From: Paraburkholderia guartelaensis
Lineage (GTDB): Bacteria > Pseudomonadota > Gammaproteobacteria > Burkholderiales > Burkholderiaceae
Direction: 5' to 3'
DNA: 64,000 nt
Assembly: GCF_004353905.1 (NCBI RefSeq)
Contig: NZ_SMOD01000002.1
Coordinates: forward strand, 310,001-374,000
Every line of letters starts with the position of its first letter. Position 1 is the first letter of the stretch. The position numbers were made by a program, and so were the translations under genes. The notes under the pieces were generated by a model. The model made no database searches, was not told where the DNA came from, and saw only the letters and a list, made by a program, of their open reading frames with translations. Shown here piece by piece: positions 16,944-27,129 of this stretch.

Positions 16944-19220
16944 TCAGCGCGCCACGCCGCCTTGCGCGGCGTCGGCGCGCATCGACTTCTGCGGCTTCGC
17001 AATCGCGCCGCGTACCTCGAAGCGCACGGTATCTGTCACCTGCCCGCTCGCATCGACGAGTTCGAGCGTGTGCTTGCCCGGCCAAGGCAGCCACGCGACA
17101 CGCGCGGCGCCACCCAACGCCTTGCCGTCCAACCGCCAGTTCACGCGCGCGGTCGAGCCCGTGGCACGCTCGAACCAGACGCGCTGACGCTGCGCGGGAA
17201 TGTCGGGATCGAGCGCGAAAATGGTGCCGTCCACGGGGCTGCCGATTTGCGCGGGTCCACGCGCGAGATCGGCCGCATTCGATGCCAGGCCCACGAGCGG
17301 CGTAGACGTGCCCGCGATGAACCACTCGTTGCGGGAAGGCTCCACGGCATTGGCGAACTGCACGCGCATGCGCTCGACGCCAGGCGGCGCGGCAGGCGCG
17401 ACACTCGGCACGCGCCGATGCAGATAGCCGACGATTGCGGCCCACACCGGCGCCGCGCCCGTGACGCCCGACACGTCCCACATGGGCGAGCCATCCGCGT
17501 TGCCAACCCACACGCCCACCGTATAGCGCGACGTAAAGCCCACGGTCCAGTTGTCGCGCATGTCCTTGCTCGTGCCCGTCTTGACCGCGGAAAACATACG
17601 CGTATCCAGCGGACTGTCGAAATCGAAGGTCCGCGTGCGCGCATTGTTGTCGGCGAGGACGTCGGTGACGATGAACGCGGACTCGCGGCTGAATACCCGT
17701 TTCGACTCGCTCTTCTGTGTGGGCTGCGCAGGCGCAGGCAACTCGGCGATCGGGCTCACGACGCCGCCGTTGGCCAGTGCGCGATACGCATTCGTGAGCG
17801 TGACGAGGCTCACATCCGCGCTGCCCAGCGCGAGACTGAAGCCGTAGTAGTCGCCCGCCTGCGTGAGCGGCAGGCCGAGCGCCGTGAGTGTCTTCGCGAA
17901 TCGATGCGGCGTCACCATCACGAGTGTGCGCACGGCCGGTACATTCAGCGACGAGCCGAGCGCGGTGCGCACGCTCACCCAGCCCTTGAAGCCCTTGTCG
18001 TAGTTCTGCGGCATGTAGAGGCCGCCGCCCGCCGCGAGATCGAGCGGGGCGTCGTCGAGCAGTGAAGCGGTCGTCACGCGGCGTTCGTCGATGGCCTCGG
18101 CGTAAAGAAAGGGCTTGAGCGTCGAGCCCGCCTGGCGCAATGCGAGCGCCGCATCGACCTCGCGCGCCTTCGACAGGCCGCCTGACGACCCGACCCACGC
18201 GAGCACGTCGCCCGTTGCGTTATCGAGCACGATGACCGCGCCGTCCTGCACGTTGCGCGGATGCGCCCGCGCATTGAGTTCGATGAGCGTGCGCGTGAGC
18301 GTGTCGCGCGCATAGCGTTGCAGGTTCGCGTCGAGCGTCGAGCGCACGCGCGTGCCGGGCGCGGGATGCACGGCGTTGGCGATCTGGCGCGCGAAGTGTG
18401 GCGCAAGCTGCGGCGAGTTTTCGCTGCGAGCGTCGAACGAGGGATCGTCGGCGGCGATGGCTGGGCGCGCGAAGGCCATCTGCACGAAAGCATCGAGATT
18501 CGGGCAGCCGCTATCGACGTTCGCCGCGTGCATGTCGCGCAGGATGCGGCACGCGCGCGTGGCGACTTTCGTATAAGGCGCATTGGGCGCGCGGATCAGC
18601 GCGGCGGCGACGGCCGATTCGCGTTCGTCGAGGCCCGACGGCGCCTTGCCGAACAGCGTTTGCGAAAGCGCGGCAAGACCCACGGTCTCGCCGCGAAACG
18701 GCACGAGGTTCAAATACGCCTCGAGAATCTGGTCCTTGCGCCAGGTGCGTTCGAGCCGCAGTGCGTCCACGGCCTGCACGGCCTTTTGCGCGAGCGAACG
18801 CTGGCCCGAGTGCTTCGGGTCATCGTCGAGCAGGCCCGTGAGCTGCATCGTGACCGTGGATGCCCCGCGCGTGCGGGTGCTCCACAGGTTCGCCCAGGCG
18901 GCGGCAGTCGCACCGCGCCAGTCCACGCCGCTGTGCTCGTAGAATCGTTTGTCCTCCGAAACGACGATCGCCTCGCGCAGCGCCGGCGAAACGTCGACGA
19001 GCGCGACCCAGTCGCCGCGCCTCGCCGTGTGTTCCACTCGCGTGCGCTGCAACGGCGTACCGTCGCGCGCCAGCAGGACCCAGTCGGAGCTTTTCCACTC
19101 GCCGCGCACGTCATCGAAAGTCGGCAGTGCGAACGCGGGCAGCGGCAGCAGCGCGAGGCACAGTGCGGCGACGCCGAGTGCGCCCGCCGCGCGATGCCGT
19201 AGCGCGAATGGCCCGCTCAT
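16944..19220 (-). CDS. pbpC: Penicillin-binding protein 1C
   Basis: Bifunctional peptidoglycan synthase homologue, 758 residues (E. coli PBP1C is of similar size). A signal anchor (about residues 12-32) is followed by a GT51 glycosyltransferase domain with EDKRFYEHSGVDWRG and RGASTVTMQLTGLL, then a transpeptidase domain with the catalytic STLK (in QAGSTLKPFLYAEAI), SLN and KTGTSKDMRDNW. The C-terminal 90 residues form the BiPBP_C domain typical of PBP1C. The ATG overlaps the stop of the alpha-2-macroglobulin gene by 4 bp, so the two are co-translated, the conserved yfhM-pbpC arrangement. All active-site motifs look intact. Confidence 0.95.
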   Translation of the reverse strand: MSGPFALRHRAAGALGVAALCLALLPLPAFALPTFDDVRGEWKSSDWVLLARDGTPLQRTRVEHTARRGDWVALVDVSPALREAIVVSEDKRFYEHSGVDWRGATAAAWANLWSTRTRGASTVTMQLTGLLDDDPKHSGQRSLAQKAVQAVDALRLERTWRKDQILEAYLNLVPFRGETVGLAALSQTLFGKAPSGLDERESAVAAALIRAPNAPYTKVATRACRILRDMHAANVDSGCPNLDAFVQMAFARPAIAADDPSFDARSENSPQLAPHFARQIANAVHPAPGTRVRSTLDANLQRYARDTLTRTLIELNARAHPRNVQDGAVIVLDNATGDVLAWVGSSGGLSKAREVDAALALRQAGSTLKPFLYAEAIDERRVTTASLLDDAPLDLAAGGGLYMPQNYDKGFKGWVSVRTALGSSLNVPAVRTLVMVTPHRFAKTLTALGLPLTQAGDYYGFSLALGSADVSLVTLTNAYRALANGGVVSPIAELPAPAQPTQKSESKRVFSRESAFIVTDVLADNNARTRTFDFDSPLDTRMFSAVKTGTSKDMRDNWTVGFTSRYTVGVWVGNADGSPMWDVSGVTGAAPVWAAIVGYLHRRVPSVAPAAPPGVERMRVQFANAVEPSRNEWFIAGTSTPLVGLASNAADLARGPAQIGSPVDGTIFALDPDIPAQRQRVWFERATGSTARVNWRLDGKALGGAARVAWLPWPGKHTLELVDASGQVTDTVRFEVRGAIAKPQKSMRADAAQGGVAR

Positions 19221-22200
19221 GGCGCCGCCTTCACGACCACCGGCGCATTTGGCGCGACGCCGAACGTCGCCGGCGCATAGAGCGCCTCCACGCGCGTGGG
19301 CGGCAACCCGAAGGTGCCGACGTTATTGAGCCGCACCGTGTACTCCACCGAGACCTTGCCCTTCGGCAGAAACTCGTAGTACGCACGATAACCGTCGAAG
19401 CCGCGCTCGATGAACGCGGGCCACGGACCGTTCTCGTCCTGCTTCTCGCCCTGCGTCGCCACGGCCGAATCGCGCCCGAGCCCGGAGCCGAGGATCGTCG
19501 CGCCCGCGGGAATCGGGTCGTTCACGACGACCCACGTCATGTCGGTTTGTGCGTCGATGTCGAGCCGCACGCGTACGACGTCGCCGCGCGTGTACACGCC
19601 CTTCACGGCGGCGTCCACTGGCGTGATGGTCTTCGTGATGCGATAGCCCGCCGCGAACGGCGCTCGCAACGCCACTGCCGCGAGGCTTTCCACCGTGGCC
19701 CACGGCTTGCCGCTTCCTTCCTGCGTCAGCGTGAGCGTCGCGGCCGCGTTCTGCTTTGGCCATGCGAGCAGCGTGCTGCGCGCGGGCGCGTTTCGCGTCG
19801 CCGCCGTCGCCCCGCTGGCGCCCGATGCCGCTTGCGCCGCCGATTGAGCCGCCGCATTCCAGCCAACGCTGCGCGACGTATCGCCGAGCTGGATCTTCGT
19901 CGCGCCCGTCACCGGATCGTGCTCGAACACGCGTGAGAAGCGCTCGACCGCGAGCGAACCATACGCGTTCGCCGTCGTCGTGCTCCATGCGCCGTTGCGT
20001 TGAAGTGCGAGCAGGCCCGCCACGATCCGTGGCATTTCGTCCTTCCACGCGGGGTTGTCGACGAAGGCCAGCGCAAGGCGCGCCGCGTTGACCTCCGTGC
20101 CCGTCATGAGCCACCACAAATCGTCTTCGGCGGCCGTGGAGAAGGTCAGTTGCGTGCCCTGCCACGTGAGACGCGCGCGCAGGATCTGCTCGAGCTGCGC
20201 CAGTTTCTCCACGCGATCCGGCACATCGTGCATGCGTGCGAGACTTTCCGCATAGTCGATCACCGCCGACGTGGGCCACTGGTTCGGCGCGATCTCGATC
20301 GAGCCGAACTGGCGTGCGTTCGCCGCGCCGTAGCGCGACAGCGCATCGATGGCGGCGAGCTTGCGTAGATCGAGATCGCGGCGCGGCGACCACGAATTGC
20401 GCTCGATGCGGCCTTCCACGAAGCGTGTGAGGCCGTCCACCATCTTGCTGCGCAAGGCGTCGGGAAGCGCGAAGCGCGGGTCGAGCTTCGACGCCTCGTC
20501 ACTCACCGTGAGCAGATACGCCGTGAGTGCGGTGCTGCCGCGGCTCGCGCTGTCGTCGGCGGGCGGGAAGTAGTTCGCGAGGCCGTCGCGGTCCAGATAC
20601 ACCGGCAGGCGCGCAAGCTCCGCCTGCCAGCGAGCGGGGTCGCGCAGGCCAATCGCTATCGATGTTTGCTGCTCGAGGCAGGAATACGGATAGCGCGTGA
20701 ACCAGCGGCGCACGCCGGGCAAGCCGTCCGCGAGCTTCGGCTGCAGCGACACCGCAATGCCGCCACGCACTACGCCTGCACGCGTCATGCCCGCGTTGGC
20801 CGGCGGCGCAACGGGTATCGAAAGCGTGCCGTCTACCTGCGCGAGCGTGGCCTGCTGCACCGTCACGGGTATCGCCGCGCTCACCTGCTGCGCGAGCTTC
20901 ACCGCGTCCGCCGCATGCGCGCCGCCCTGCTCCGCCGCGCTCACGTTCCACGCGAGCTCGGGCCGCTCCGCTTCGGCGAGATCGTCGGGAACCGCGACTG
21001 TCCACGCAATCTCACGCGACGAATTGGGTGCGAGGTCCACGGTCTGCACGGCAAGCGCGAGCGGCGGCACGTTCGGCGTGACCAACACTTTCATCGCGCG
21101 CCCGGTCGTATTGCGAAGCGTGAATTGCGCGCGGAAGGTATCGCCCTCGCGCACCTGTGGAGGCAGACCCGAGATCAGCTGCAGGTCCTGCGTGCTCTCG
21201 ATGGTCGCGCTACCCGTGCCGAAGCGCGCCACCCCGCTCGCCGCAATCGCGACAATGCGAAAACGCGTGATCGAGTCGTTCAGCGGCACACTCACTTGCG
21301 CCTCGCCCTTCGCATCGAGCGTGACACGCGGGTTCCAGTAGAGCAGCGTGTCGAAGAGTTCGCGCGTCGCGCCATGCCCGCCGCCGCCGCCCGCCGGCAC
21401 CGCCTTGCGCCCGAAGTGCCGCCGCCCGACGATCTCCATTTGCGCCGTCGCCGTCTCCACGCCGTAGGCGCGTTGCTGCAGCATGGCGTCGAGCAGATCC
21501 CAGCTACGGTTGGGCATGAGTTCGAGCAACGCTTCGTCCACGGCTGCCACGGCGATCTGCGTACCCGCGGGCACCGGCTGACCGCCCGGAAGCTGCACGC
21601 GCAACTGCACGTGCGACGTTGCGCGTACCGCGTAGCGTTTCGCGTCGGGCGTCACGCTCACCGCGAGGCGGTGCGCCGCATCGCCCACGCGGATTTGCGC
21701 GAGCCCGTAACGGAAAGCCGGTTTCGAAAGATCGACGAGCGGCGTCGGCGCCTCGTACTGGCGCCCTTCGTACCAGAACGCACGGGCCCATTCGAGCGGC
21801 GCTTTCCACCCCCAGGTGAAGAACGAATACCACGGCACTTCGTGAATGCGCCCACGCAGCGCGAGCACCGAAACGTAGACGTTGGGCCCCCACGTATCGC
21901 TCACCTTCAATTCAACGGTCGGATCGCGCCCGTCGAGTTGCACCACATGCGTTTCGATGATGCCCTCACGCTCCACGGCCACGAGCGCTGTCGCAAAGCG
22001 AAACGGCATGCGCACCTGGAAGCGCGCGGTCTCGCCGGGTTCGTAGCTCGTCTTTTCGGGCAACACGTCGATGCGGTCCGTGTTCTCGCTGCCGAACCAG
22101 AGTTCGTCCTCGCGCGTGACCCATACCGAGGTCGTTGCCGTGGAGGCGTGGCCGTCGCCGTCGCGCGCCGTGGCCACGAGCTGGATATTGCCCGCTTCTT

Positions 22201-25200
22201 TGAGTTTAGCGTCGCAGGTGAGCAAGCCGTGATCGTCGCTCGTACCGCTGCACAGCGTGCCGAGATCGCGCGTTTCCGTGTGATTGTCGTAGGCGTAGAA
22301 GCCGCCCACCATGCGTTTGCGCGAAGTCGTCGTGATCTTCGCCACGCCGCGCACTTCGAGCTTCACGCCCGCGTGCGGCTTGCCCTGTAGATCAAGCGCG
22401 AGTGCGGTGACCGGTACGGTCCTGCCCACGGAGACCCAATGCCCCGACTTGATGCCCGCCACCACGGCAGCGGGCCAGAGCGTGGCCGCGCCGCTGATGG
22501 TCTGCACTTCGCCGTTCGGGTCCGCGAAGGTCGCTTCGAGCGCGAGGCGCTTGGGCGCATCCACGGCGGGCAGGTTCTTCAGCACGAGCGTGCCCGCACC
22601 GTTGCGGTCGAGCGTGAGCGGCTCCTTGTCGGCCACGAGCTTCGCGACTTCGTTGTCTTCCTGCGGGCCGCTATCCTCGTCTTCGGACGTGTTGTCGGCC
22701 GGGCTCGCGCTCACATACGGCGCAAAACTGAAATCGCTGTACGTGCTGGCGAACGACGGCGTCGTGTCCTTCACGAGCGCCGAGATCTGCACGGGCAGAT
22801 TCGAAGCCGCGCCGCCCGACACGTAATCGATCTGCACCGCCACGCTCGCCTGCGTGGCGGCGACGAGCGGCGACGTTTTCTCGTTCTGCACCGCAATCGT
22901 GCCCTTGAGCACCGGCAAGCGGAACGCTTCCACGCGGAAGCTACCGCTGTCGTAGCTCAAATGAACGGCGTCCGCGCTGTTGTCGGATTCGTCGTTGCCG
23001 TCGCCCGCCGCGCTTGCGTTGGCATCTCCGTCGTCGAGCGAGACATCGTATTCGCCGAGCTTCGCTTCGGGCGGCAACACGAAAGTCGAATCCGCCGTAT
23101 GGTCGGCGGCCCATTTAAGCGGCAGATGCCAGGTCTGCCCGCTGCCGGCATGGCGTATCGTCACGCGCGTGGGGTACTGCTGCGGTAGCGCGAAGCCATG
23201 CATCGTCTGGGCGCGGATGAAATGTTTCATCGACACCGTCTCGCCCGCGCGCAGCAGCGTGCGGTCGAACACGGTATGCGCGCGCACCGTGGGCTCCACG
23301 TTCGTGTCGGTCGGTACGTTGAAGCGCCACGACTCGATGCCGCGATTCCAGTCCGATTGCACGAAGGCCATGTCGGGGCCCGTTTTCGGGTCGTCGATGC
23401 GCGCCGAAACGAACAGCCCGCTATAGCTGTTTTCGCCGCAGTCGCGACGATTCGAGAGTGGTCCGTCTATCGTCAGTAGTCCATGGGAATCCGTCTTTCC
23501 CGTGGCGAGCATCTCGCCGTTGCAATCCGATACGTGCACGTCGGCGCCTGCTACCGGTTCGCCCTTGTCGAGCGACGTGACCCACACCACGCTATTCTCG
23601 CGGCCTTGCTTGAAGTGCACGCCCAGATTGGTGACGAGCACGGTCGTGCGCACGTACATGGGCGCCGGCTTGCCGAGCAAGGAGGCGCCGAGCGAAGGCG
23701 AGGCGAGTTCGATCACGTAGAAGCCCGGCTTCGGCACGGGAATGCCCACCACTTCGAACGGCCGCAACGCTTTCGGATCGGCTTTGGGCAGTGTGAGCGT
23801 CTGTACGCCGGGTTGGCCCTCTAGCAACGAGAGCGAGCGCACGTCGATGATGCGCTCCTTCGCGTCGTCGTCCCCCTCGCCCGTCGTGCGCGGAATCACC
23901 ACGGGCGACTTCGCGCGCGCGAGCAACCCGGGCATCAGCTTGTCGATCGACGTCTCGCTCATGCCGAAATTGTCGAACTGGTCGACGAGGCGCATCCAGC
24001 GGCGCATGTCGGTATCGGACTGCACCGCGAGCTTCGCGAACTTGGCCTCGCCCGCGTTGAGCCCCTGCACGTGCAGGTCGGCTTCGACGTTGCGCAGCGT
24101 GACCGGCACGAGCGGCGGCGTGTCGGGCTCCGCGTAGCGCTCGATGATGCCGAAGGTCGAGGACGGAAATTTCGCGAGCGGCGGCATCGGCGCGGTCGTC
24201 GTATGCAGCGGGAAAAGATCGGCGTTCGCAAGCGCACGGCCGCTTACGTCCTTGAGGCCGGCGGGTGCGGTGATCGTGAGCGTCGCACGCTCGGGCAAGG
24301 GCGCGGAGAATGAGATCGAACTGACTTCGTTGTTCCTGTCATCGGGGCGGAAAGTCGGCGCGACTCCCCCCTTCGGCCCTTGCAGACGGAACTTCTGCGC
24401 ATCGGCACGCGTGATCGGCGCGCTCAGGTCGATGCGCAGAGGCCGCAGCGGCGTGCATGGCGCCTTCGCATTCTCGCGCTCGCAACTCATGCTCGCGGTG
24501 AACGGCGTACGTACCGTGAAATCGAAGCGGCGCTCCACTTCGTTGGGCGTGCCGTTCGGTCCGAGCACGCCCTTCCCGTACACGAGCTGCATCTTTGCGC
24601 TGGATGGCAGCGTTTGCTGGCAGTTGAGCGTCAGCACGCTCGCGCTGTCTTTTTCGAGGCGGAAATGCTTGAGCAGCGCCGCGCGCGTGGACGCATCGAC
24701 AGGCTGCACCGGAATGCGGTTGCCGAGTCCACCAGACTCGCACCACACGTGTTCGCGCACGGAAGCCGGTGTGGCGGGGCCATTGAGCTTCAGCACGAAT
24801 GCCTGGTTTTCCTCTATTTCGCCGCCATAGGGACGCACGCTCACCGGGAACGGGCCGCCCGTGGAGAACGTGAAGCGACGAACGCCAGTGACGGCGTTGC
24901 CGGCCTGCGATTTAAGGCCGTCTACGAGCACGACGCTGCATTGCACGTCGGGCGGCAGATCGGCTGCGAGATCATAAGCCCACGTTTTCCCGTCGATCCA
25001 CCGACCCTGGCCCGCGCTGGCCGCCGCATTGCTGCATTGCAGGCGCGCGGGGTCCTTTGCATCGGGCGCGCCGAACGCCACCATGGCCTCGTCGAACTTC
25101 ACCACCACCTGGCGCACCTGCGCCACGGTCCCCTGCGGCGATACGCTCACCGCGCGCGCGGCATAGGCGCGCCACGCCCACGCCATGCATAAGCCCAGCA

Positions 25201-25255
25201 CCAGGGCAAGCGCCAACGTCCACCACCCGCCAGTTGTTCGTGTTATTCGTTGCAT
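19217..25255 (-). CDS. yfhM: Bacterial alpha-2-macroglobulin (YfhM/ECAM-like), very large
   Basis: A periplasmic protease trap of 2012 residues, clearly longer than E. coli ECAM (about 1650). It has an N-terminal hydrophobic segment (residues about 12-34), MG-type beta domains, and the reactive thioester motif CLEQ (Cys about 1526, in RYPYSCLEQQTS), which covalently captures attacking proteases. The thioester-domain helices and C-terminal receptor-like domain follow. The ATG at 25255 is chosen because the signal/anchor starts here; upstream codons lack support. The residues before the only Cys near the N-terminus (LGLC) do not form a normal lipobox, unlike the ECAM lipoprotein. Overlap with pbpC indicates joint function in repairing the wall and disarming proteases after envelope breach. 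Confidence 0.93.
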   Translation of the reverse strand: MQRITRTTGGWWTLALALVLGLCMAWAWRAYAARAVSVSPQGTVAQVRQVVVKFDEAMVAFGAPDAKDPARLQCSNAAASAGQGRWIDGKTWAYDLAADLPPDVQCSVVLVDGLKSQAGNAVTGVRRFTFSTGGPFPVSVRPYGGEIEENQAFVLKLNGPATPASVREHVWCESGGLGNRIPVQPVDASTRAALLKHFRLEKDSASVLTLNCQQTLPSSAKMQLVYGKGVLGPNGTPNEVERRFDFTVRTPFTASMSCERENAKAPCTPLRPLRIDLSAPITRADAQKFRLQGPKGGVAPTFRPDDRNNEVSSISFSAPLPERATLTITAPAGLKDVSGRALANADLFPLHTTTAPMPPLAKFPSSTFGIIERYAEPDTPPLVPVTLRNVEADLHVQGLNAGEAKFAKLAVQSDTDMRRWMRLVDQFDNFGMSETSIDKLMPGLLARAKSPVVIPRTTGEGDDDAKERIIDVRSLSLLEGQPGVQTLTLPKADPKALRPFEVVGIPVPKPGFYVIELASPSLGASLLGKPAPMYVRTTVLVTNLGVHFKQGRENSVVWVTSLDKGEPVAGADVHVSDCNGEMLATGKTDSHGLLTIDGPLSNRRDCGENSYSGLFVSARIDDPKTGPDMAFVQSDWNRGIESWRFNVPTDTNVEPTVRAHTVFDRTLLRAGETVSMKHFIRAQTMHGFALPQQYPTRVTIRHAGSGQTWHLPLKWAADHTADSTFVLPPEAKLGEYDVSLDDGDANASAAGDGNDESDNSADAVHLSYDSGSFRVEAFRLPVLKGTIAVQNEKTSPLVAATQASVAVQIDYVSGGAASNLPVQISALVKDTTPSFASTYSDFSFAPYVSASPADNTSEDEDSGPQEDNEVAKLVADKEPLTLDRNGAGTLVLKNLPAVDAPKRLALEATFADPNGEVQTISGAATLWPAAVVAGIKSGHWVSVGRTVPVTALALDLQGKPHAGVKLEVRGVAKITTTSRKRMVGGFYAYDNHTETRDLGTLCSGTSDDHGLLTCDAKLKEAGNIQLVATARDGDGHASTATTSVWVTREDELWFGSENTDRIDVLPEKTSYEPGETARFQVRMPFRFATALVAVEREGIIETHVVQLDGRDPTVELKVSDTWGPNVYVSVLALRGRIHEVPWYSFFTWGWKAPLEWARAFWYEGRQYEAPTPLVDLSKPAFRYGLAQIRVGDAAHRLAVSVTPDAKRYAVRATSHVQLRVQLPGGQPVPAGTQIAVAAVDEALLELMPNRSWDLLDAMLQQRAYGVETATAQMEIVGRRHFGRKAVPAGGGGGHGATRELFDTLLYWNPRVTLDAKGEAQVSVPLNDSITRFRIVAIAASGVARFGTGSATIESTQDLQLISGLPPQVREGDTFRAQFTLRNTTGRAMKVLVTPNVPPLALAVQTVDLAPNSSREIAWTVAVPDDLAEAERPELAWNVSAAEQGGAHAADAVKLAQQVSAAIPVTVQQATLAQVDGTLSIPVAPPANAGMTRAGVVRGGIAVSLQPKLADGLPGVRRWFTRYPYSCLEQQTSIAIGLRDPARWQAELARLPVYLDRDGLANYFPPADDSASRGSTALTAYLLTVSDEASKLDPRFALPDALRSKMVDGLTRFVEGRIERNSWSPRRDLDLRKLAAIDALSRYGAANARQFGSIEIAPNQWPTSAVIDYAESLARMHDVPDRVEKLAQLEQILRARLTWQGTQLTFSTAAEDDLWWLMTGTEVNAARLALAFVDNPAWKDEMPRIVAGLLALQRNGAWSTTTANAYGSLAVERFSRVFEHDPVTGATKIQLGDTSRSVGWNAAAQSAAQAASGASGATAATRNAPARSTLLAWPKQNAAATLTLTQEGSGKPWATVESLAAVALRAPFAAGYRITKTITPVDAAVKGVYTRGDVVRVRLDIDAQTDMTWVVVNDPIPAGATILGSGLGRDSAVATQGEKQDENGPWPAFIERGFDGYRAYYEFLPKGKVSVEYTVRLNNVGTFGLPPTRVEALYAPATFGVAPNAPVVVKAAP

Positions 25256-25622
25256 CGACCGGTCCTCGTTTGCGCGCGCGCCGCGTGGCCATTGCCTGGC
25301 GGCGTGCGGTGAATGGTACAGGGCGCCGCGCGCTCGCGCGCCGGGAATGGCCGGCCACGCGCGCACGCGGGCGGCTCGCGTCGAACGCGAGCGCGAGCGC
25401 GAGCGCCGGTGCGCAGCATGGCGCGAATCGGCAACTCGCGATATCGGAAACCGCTGAATTTGCGAACGGGCTAAGGCGAAGCGAGGACTGCTGGGAAGAT
25501 GCTAGCCGGGCTTGCGGATGCGAGCCGGTGAGAGTGGGTGTGAAGGTGCGCTGTGACGGCGGCCGCGCCTCGCGGCTCGCCATGGAACGCGAGCGGCCAC
25601 TGGCCGCCCGCAATACATCGGA
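25256..25622. other. Intergenic region upstream of the alpha-2-macroglobulin operon
   Basis: About 370 bp without a supported gene. It has a low-complexity run of GCGAGC units near 25388-25407 and is very GC-rich. The operon promoter must lie here or further upstream, but no convincing -35/-10 pair was found. The open frames across it look like composition artefacts. Confidence 0.5.
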
Positions 25623-26411
25623 CTACATGGCTTCGCGATACCGCGCCGCCGGCTGCGATTGCCCGAAGTTCGCGAACATCGCGGAGCGGGCGGCTTCGTA
25701 ATCGTCCCACTGCTGCGCGTCGGGCAGAGGCGGAATCGTCACCGTTTCGCGCCGGTCGAAGCCCACAAGCGCCGCGTCGACGAGATCGTCCACTTCCATC
25801 ACGGCCGGCAGTGCATTCACGTCCTTGCCGGAACGCTCCCAGATTTCGGTACGCGTGGCGCCAGGCACGACGGCTTGCACGTACACGCCCTTCGCGCCGA
25901 GTTCCAGATTCAACGACTGCGAGAAATACAGCACGAACGCCTTCGTCGCGCCATACACGCTCGAACGAAACTCGGGTGCGAGGCCAATGACGGAGCCGAC
26001 ATTCACGATCGCCCCCTTGCCTTCGCGCGCAAAACGCGGCGCAACCGCTGCGGCGAGGCGCGCAACCGCCGTGACGTTCAGACCGATGAGGCCGGCCACG
26101 GCGTCCGTGCCCTGCTCGACGAACGTGCCCGGCAGGCTCGCACCCGCGTTATTGATGAGCACACCGATGCGTGCGTCATCAGTAAGGCGCGCCTCCAACA
26201 GCGCAAGATCGGCGTGCGAGGCCAGATCGGCGCGAACGACATCCACGTTCACACCATCGCGCTCGCGCAGGCGCGCAGCAAGGTCTTCCATGCGGGCGCG
26301 ATCGCGCGCCACCAGCACGAGGTCATGACCGCGCTTTGCGAAACGGTCGGCGTAGACGGCGCCGATACCCGTGGACGCGCCAGTGATCAAGACAGCAGGT
26401 TTAGCAGACAT
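25623..26411 (-). CDS. Short-chain dehydrogenase/reductase
   Basis: A classical SDR of 262 residues. The NAD(P)-binding motif is TGASTGIG (about residues 11-18), NNAG is in LINNAGASLPG, and the catalytic YxxxK is in SVYGATKAFVLYF. The substrate is unknown; SDRs of this type next to a TetR gene often reduce small carbonyls or quinones. It is divergent from the TetR gene over a 110-bp region with two operator copies (26440-26480), so it is very likely the TetR target. The ATG is preceded by AGGAGAA-like purines. Confidence 0.88.
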   Translation of the reverse strand: MSAKPAVLITGASTGIGAVYADRFAKRGHDLVLVARDRARMEDLAARLRERDGVNVDVVRADLASHADLALLEARLTDDARIGVLINNAGASLPGTFVEQGTDAVAGLIGLNVTAVARLAAAVAPRFAREGKGAIVNVGSVIGLAPEFRSSVYGATKAFVLYFSQSLNLELGAKGVYVQAVVPGATRTEIWERSGKDVNALPAVMEVDDLVDAALVGFDRRETVTIPPLPDAQQWDDYEAARSAMFANFGQSQPAARYREAM

Positions 26412-26439
26412 CGAAACTTCTCCTTGGGAATTCCGTTTT

Positions 26440-26487
26440 CATGATGAACATCATGTAAACCGAATAATGATTACCATCATGTATAAT
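26440..26487. promoter_or_regulatory. Twin operators and promoter between the SDR and TetR genes
   Basis: A perfect 16-bp palindrome CATGATG-AA-CATCATG (26440-26455) contains the core ATGAT-N4-ATCAT. The same core recurs at 26467-26480 (ATGAT-TACC-ATCAT), 26 bp centre to centre. The second copy directly abuts a perfect -10 TATAAT (26482-26487) for the TetR gene. This is the expected layout for a TetR repressor controlling both divergent genes. Confidence 0.75.
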
Positions 26488-26521
26488 GTCAAGCGTCGAG
26501 TGATGGATAGCGGACGGAACA

Positions 26522-27079
26522 ATGAGGGTCAGTCGCGAACAGGTGGAATTGAATCGCCAGCAAATCCTGCAAGCCGCCGGCCGGCTCTTTCGCGAGCACG
26601 GCTACGATGCGGTGACCGTGGCAGACGTGATGAGCGCTGCCGGGCTGACGCACGGCGGCTTCTACGGCTATTTCAAGTCGAAGGACGAGTTGATCGCGCA
26701 AACGCTCGCCCACGTCTTTGCCCAGGGCGAAGGCGGCGATTCCGATCTGGTGCGTTATGCTGCGCGCTACCTCAGTGCCGAACATCGCGACAACGTGGCC
26801 GACGGCTGCCCGACCGCGGCGCTCGCCGCCGAAACCGCGCGGCAACCGCCCGAAGCGCGCGCCGTCATGGCGGCCGGTCTGGAGCGTCAAATCGAGCGCC
26901 TGAGCGCAGGCATGAATGGCGTCGGCGCCGCAGCGGCGCGCCAGGCGGCGATCGGCGGCTGGGCCGCGATGGTGGGTGCGGTGGTACTTGCGCGGCTGTG
27001 CGACGAGCCCGCGCTTTCGAACGAGATCCTCGAGTCCACGCGCAAGTGGATTGGCGAGCGTGAGGCGCCGCGTAACTAA
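26522..27079 (+). CDS. TetR/AcrR-family transcriptional repressor
   Basis: A 185-residue regulator. The N-terminal helix-turn-helix spans about residues 12-55, with VTVADVMSAAGLTHGGFYGYF covering the recognition helix (core LTHGGFYGYF). The C-terminal ligand domain is less conserved, so the effector is unknown. The gene is divergent from the SDR, with the two operator copies between them; repression of itself and of the SDR is the natural reading. The ATG at 26522 lies about 30 nt after the predicted transcription start. A bidirectional hairpin (27130-27163) follows the gene. Confidence 0.9.
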   Translation: MRVSREQVELNRQQILQAAGRLFREHGYDAVTVADVMSAAGLTHGGFYGYFKSKDELIAQTLAHVFAQGEGGDSDLVRYAARYLSAEHRDNVADGCPTAALAAETARQPPEARAVMAAGLERQIERLSAGMNGVGAAAARQAAIGGWAAMVGAVVLARLCDEPALSNEILESTRKWIGEREAPRN

Positions 27080-27129
27080 AACTAAGAGCGGCCGATATGT
27101 GCGCCGTGTGAGCAGCCAGGAAATAAATC

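Noticed and set aside
25057..25701. Plus-strand frames across the start of the alpha-2-macroglobulin gene
   Set aside because: Arg/Ala/Pro-rich antisense shadow with no ribosome site.
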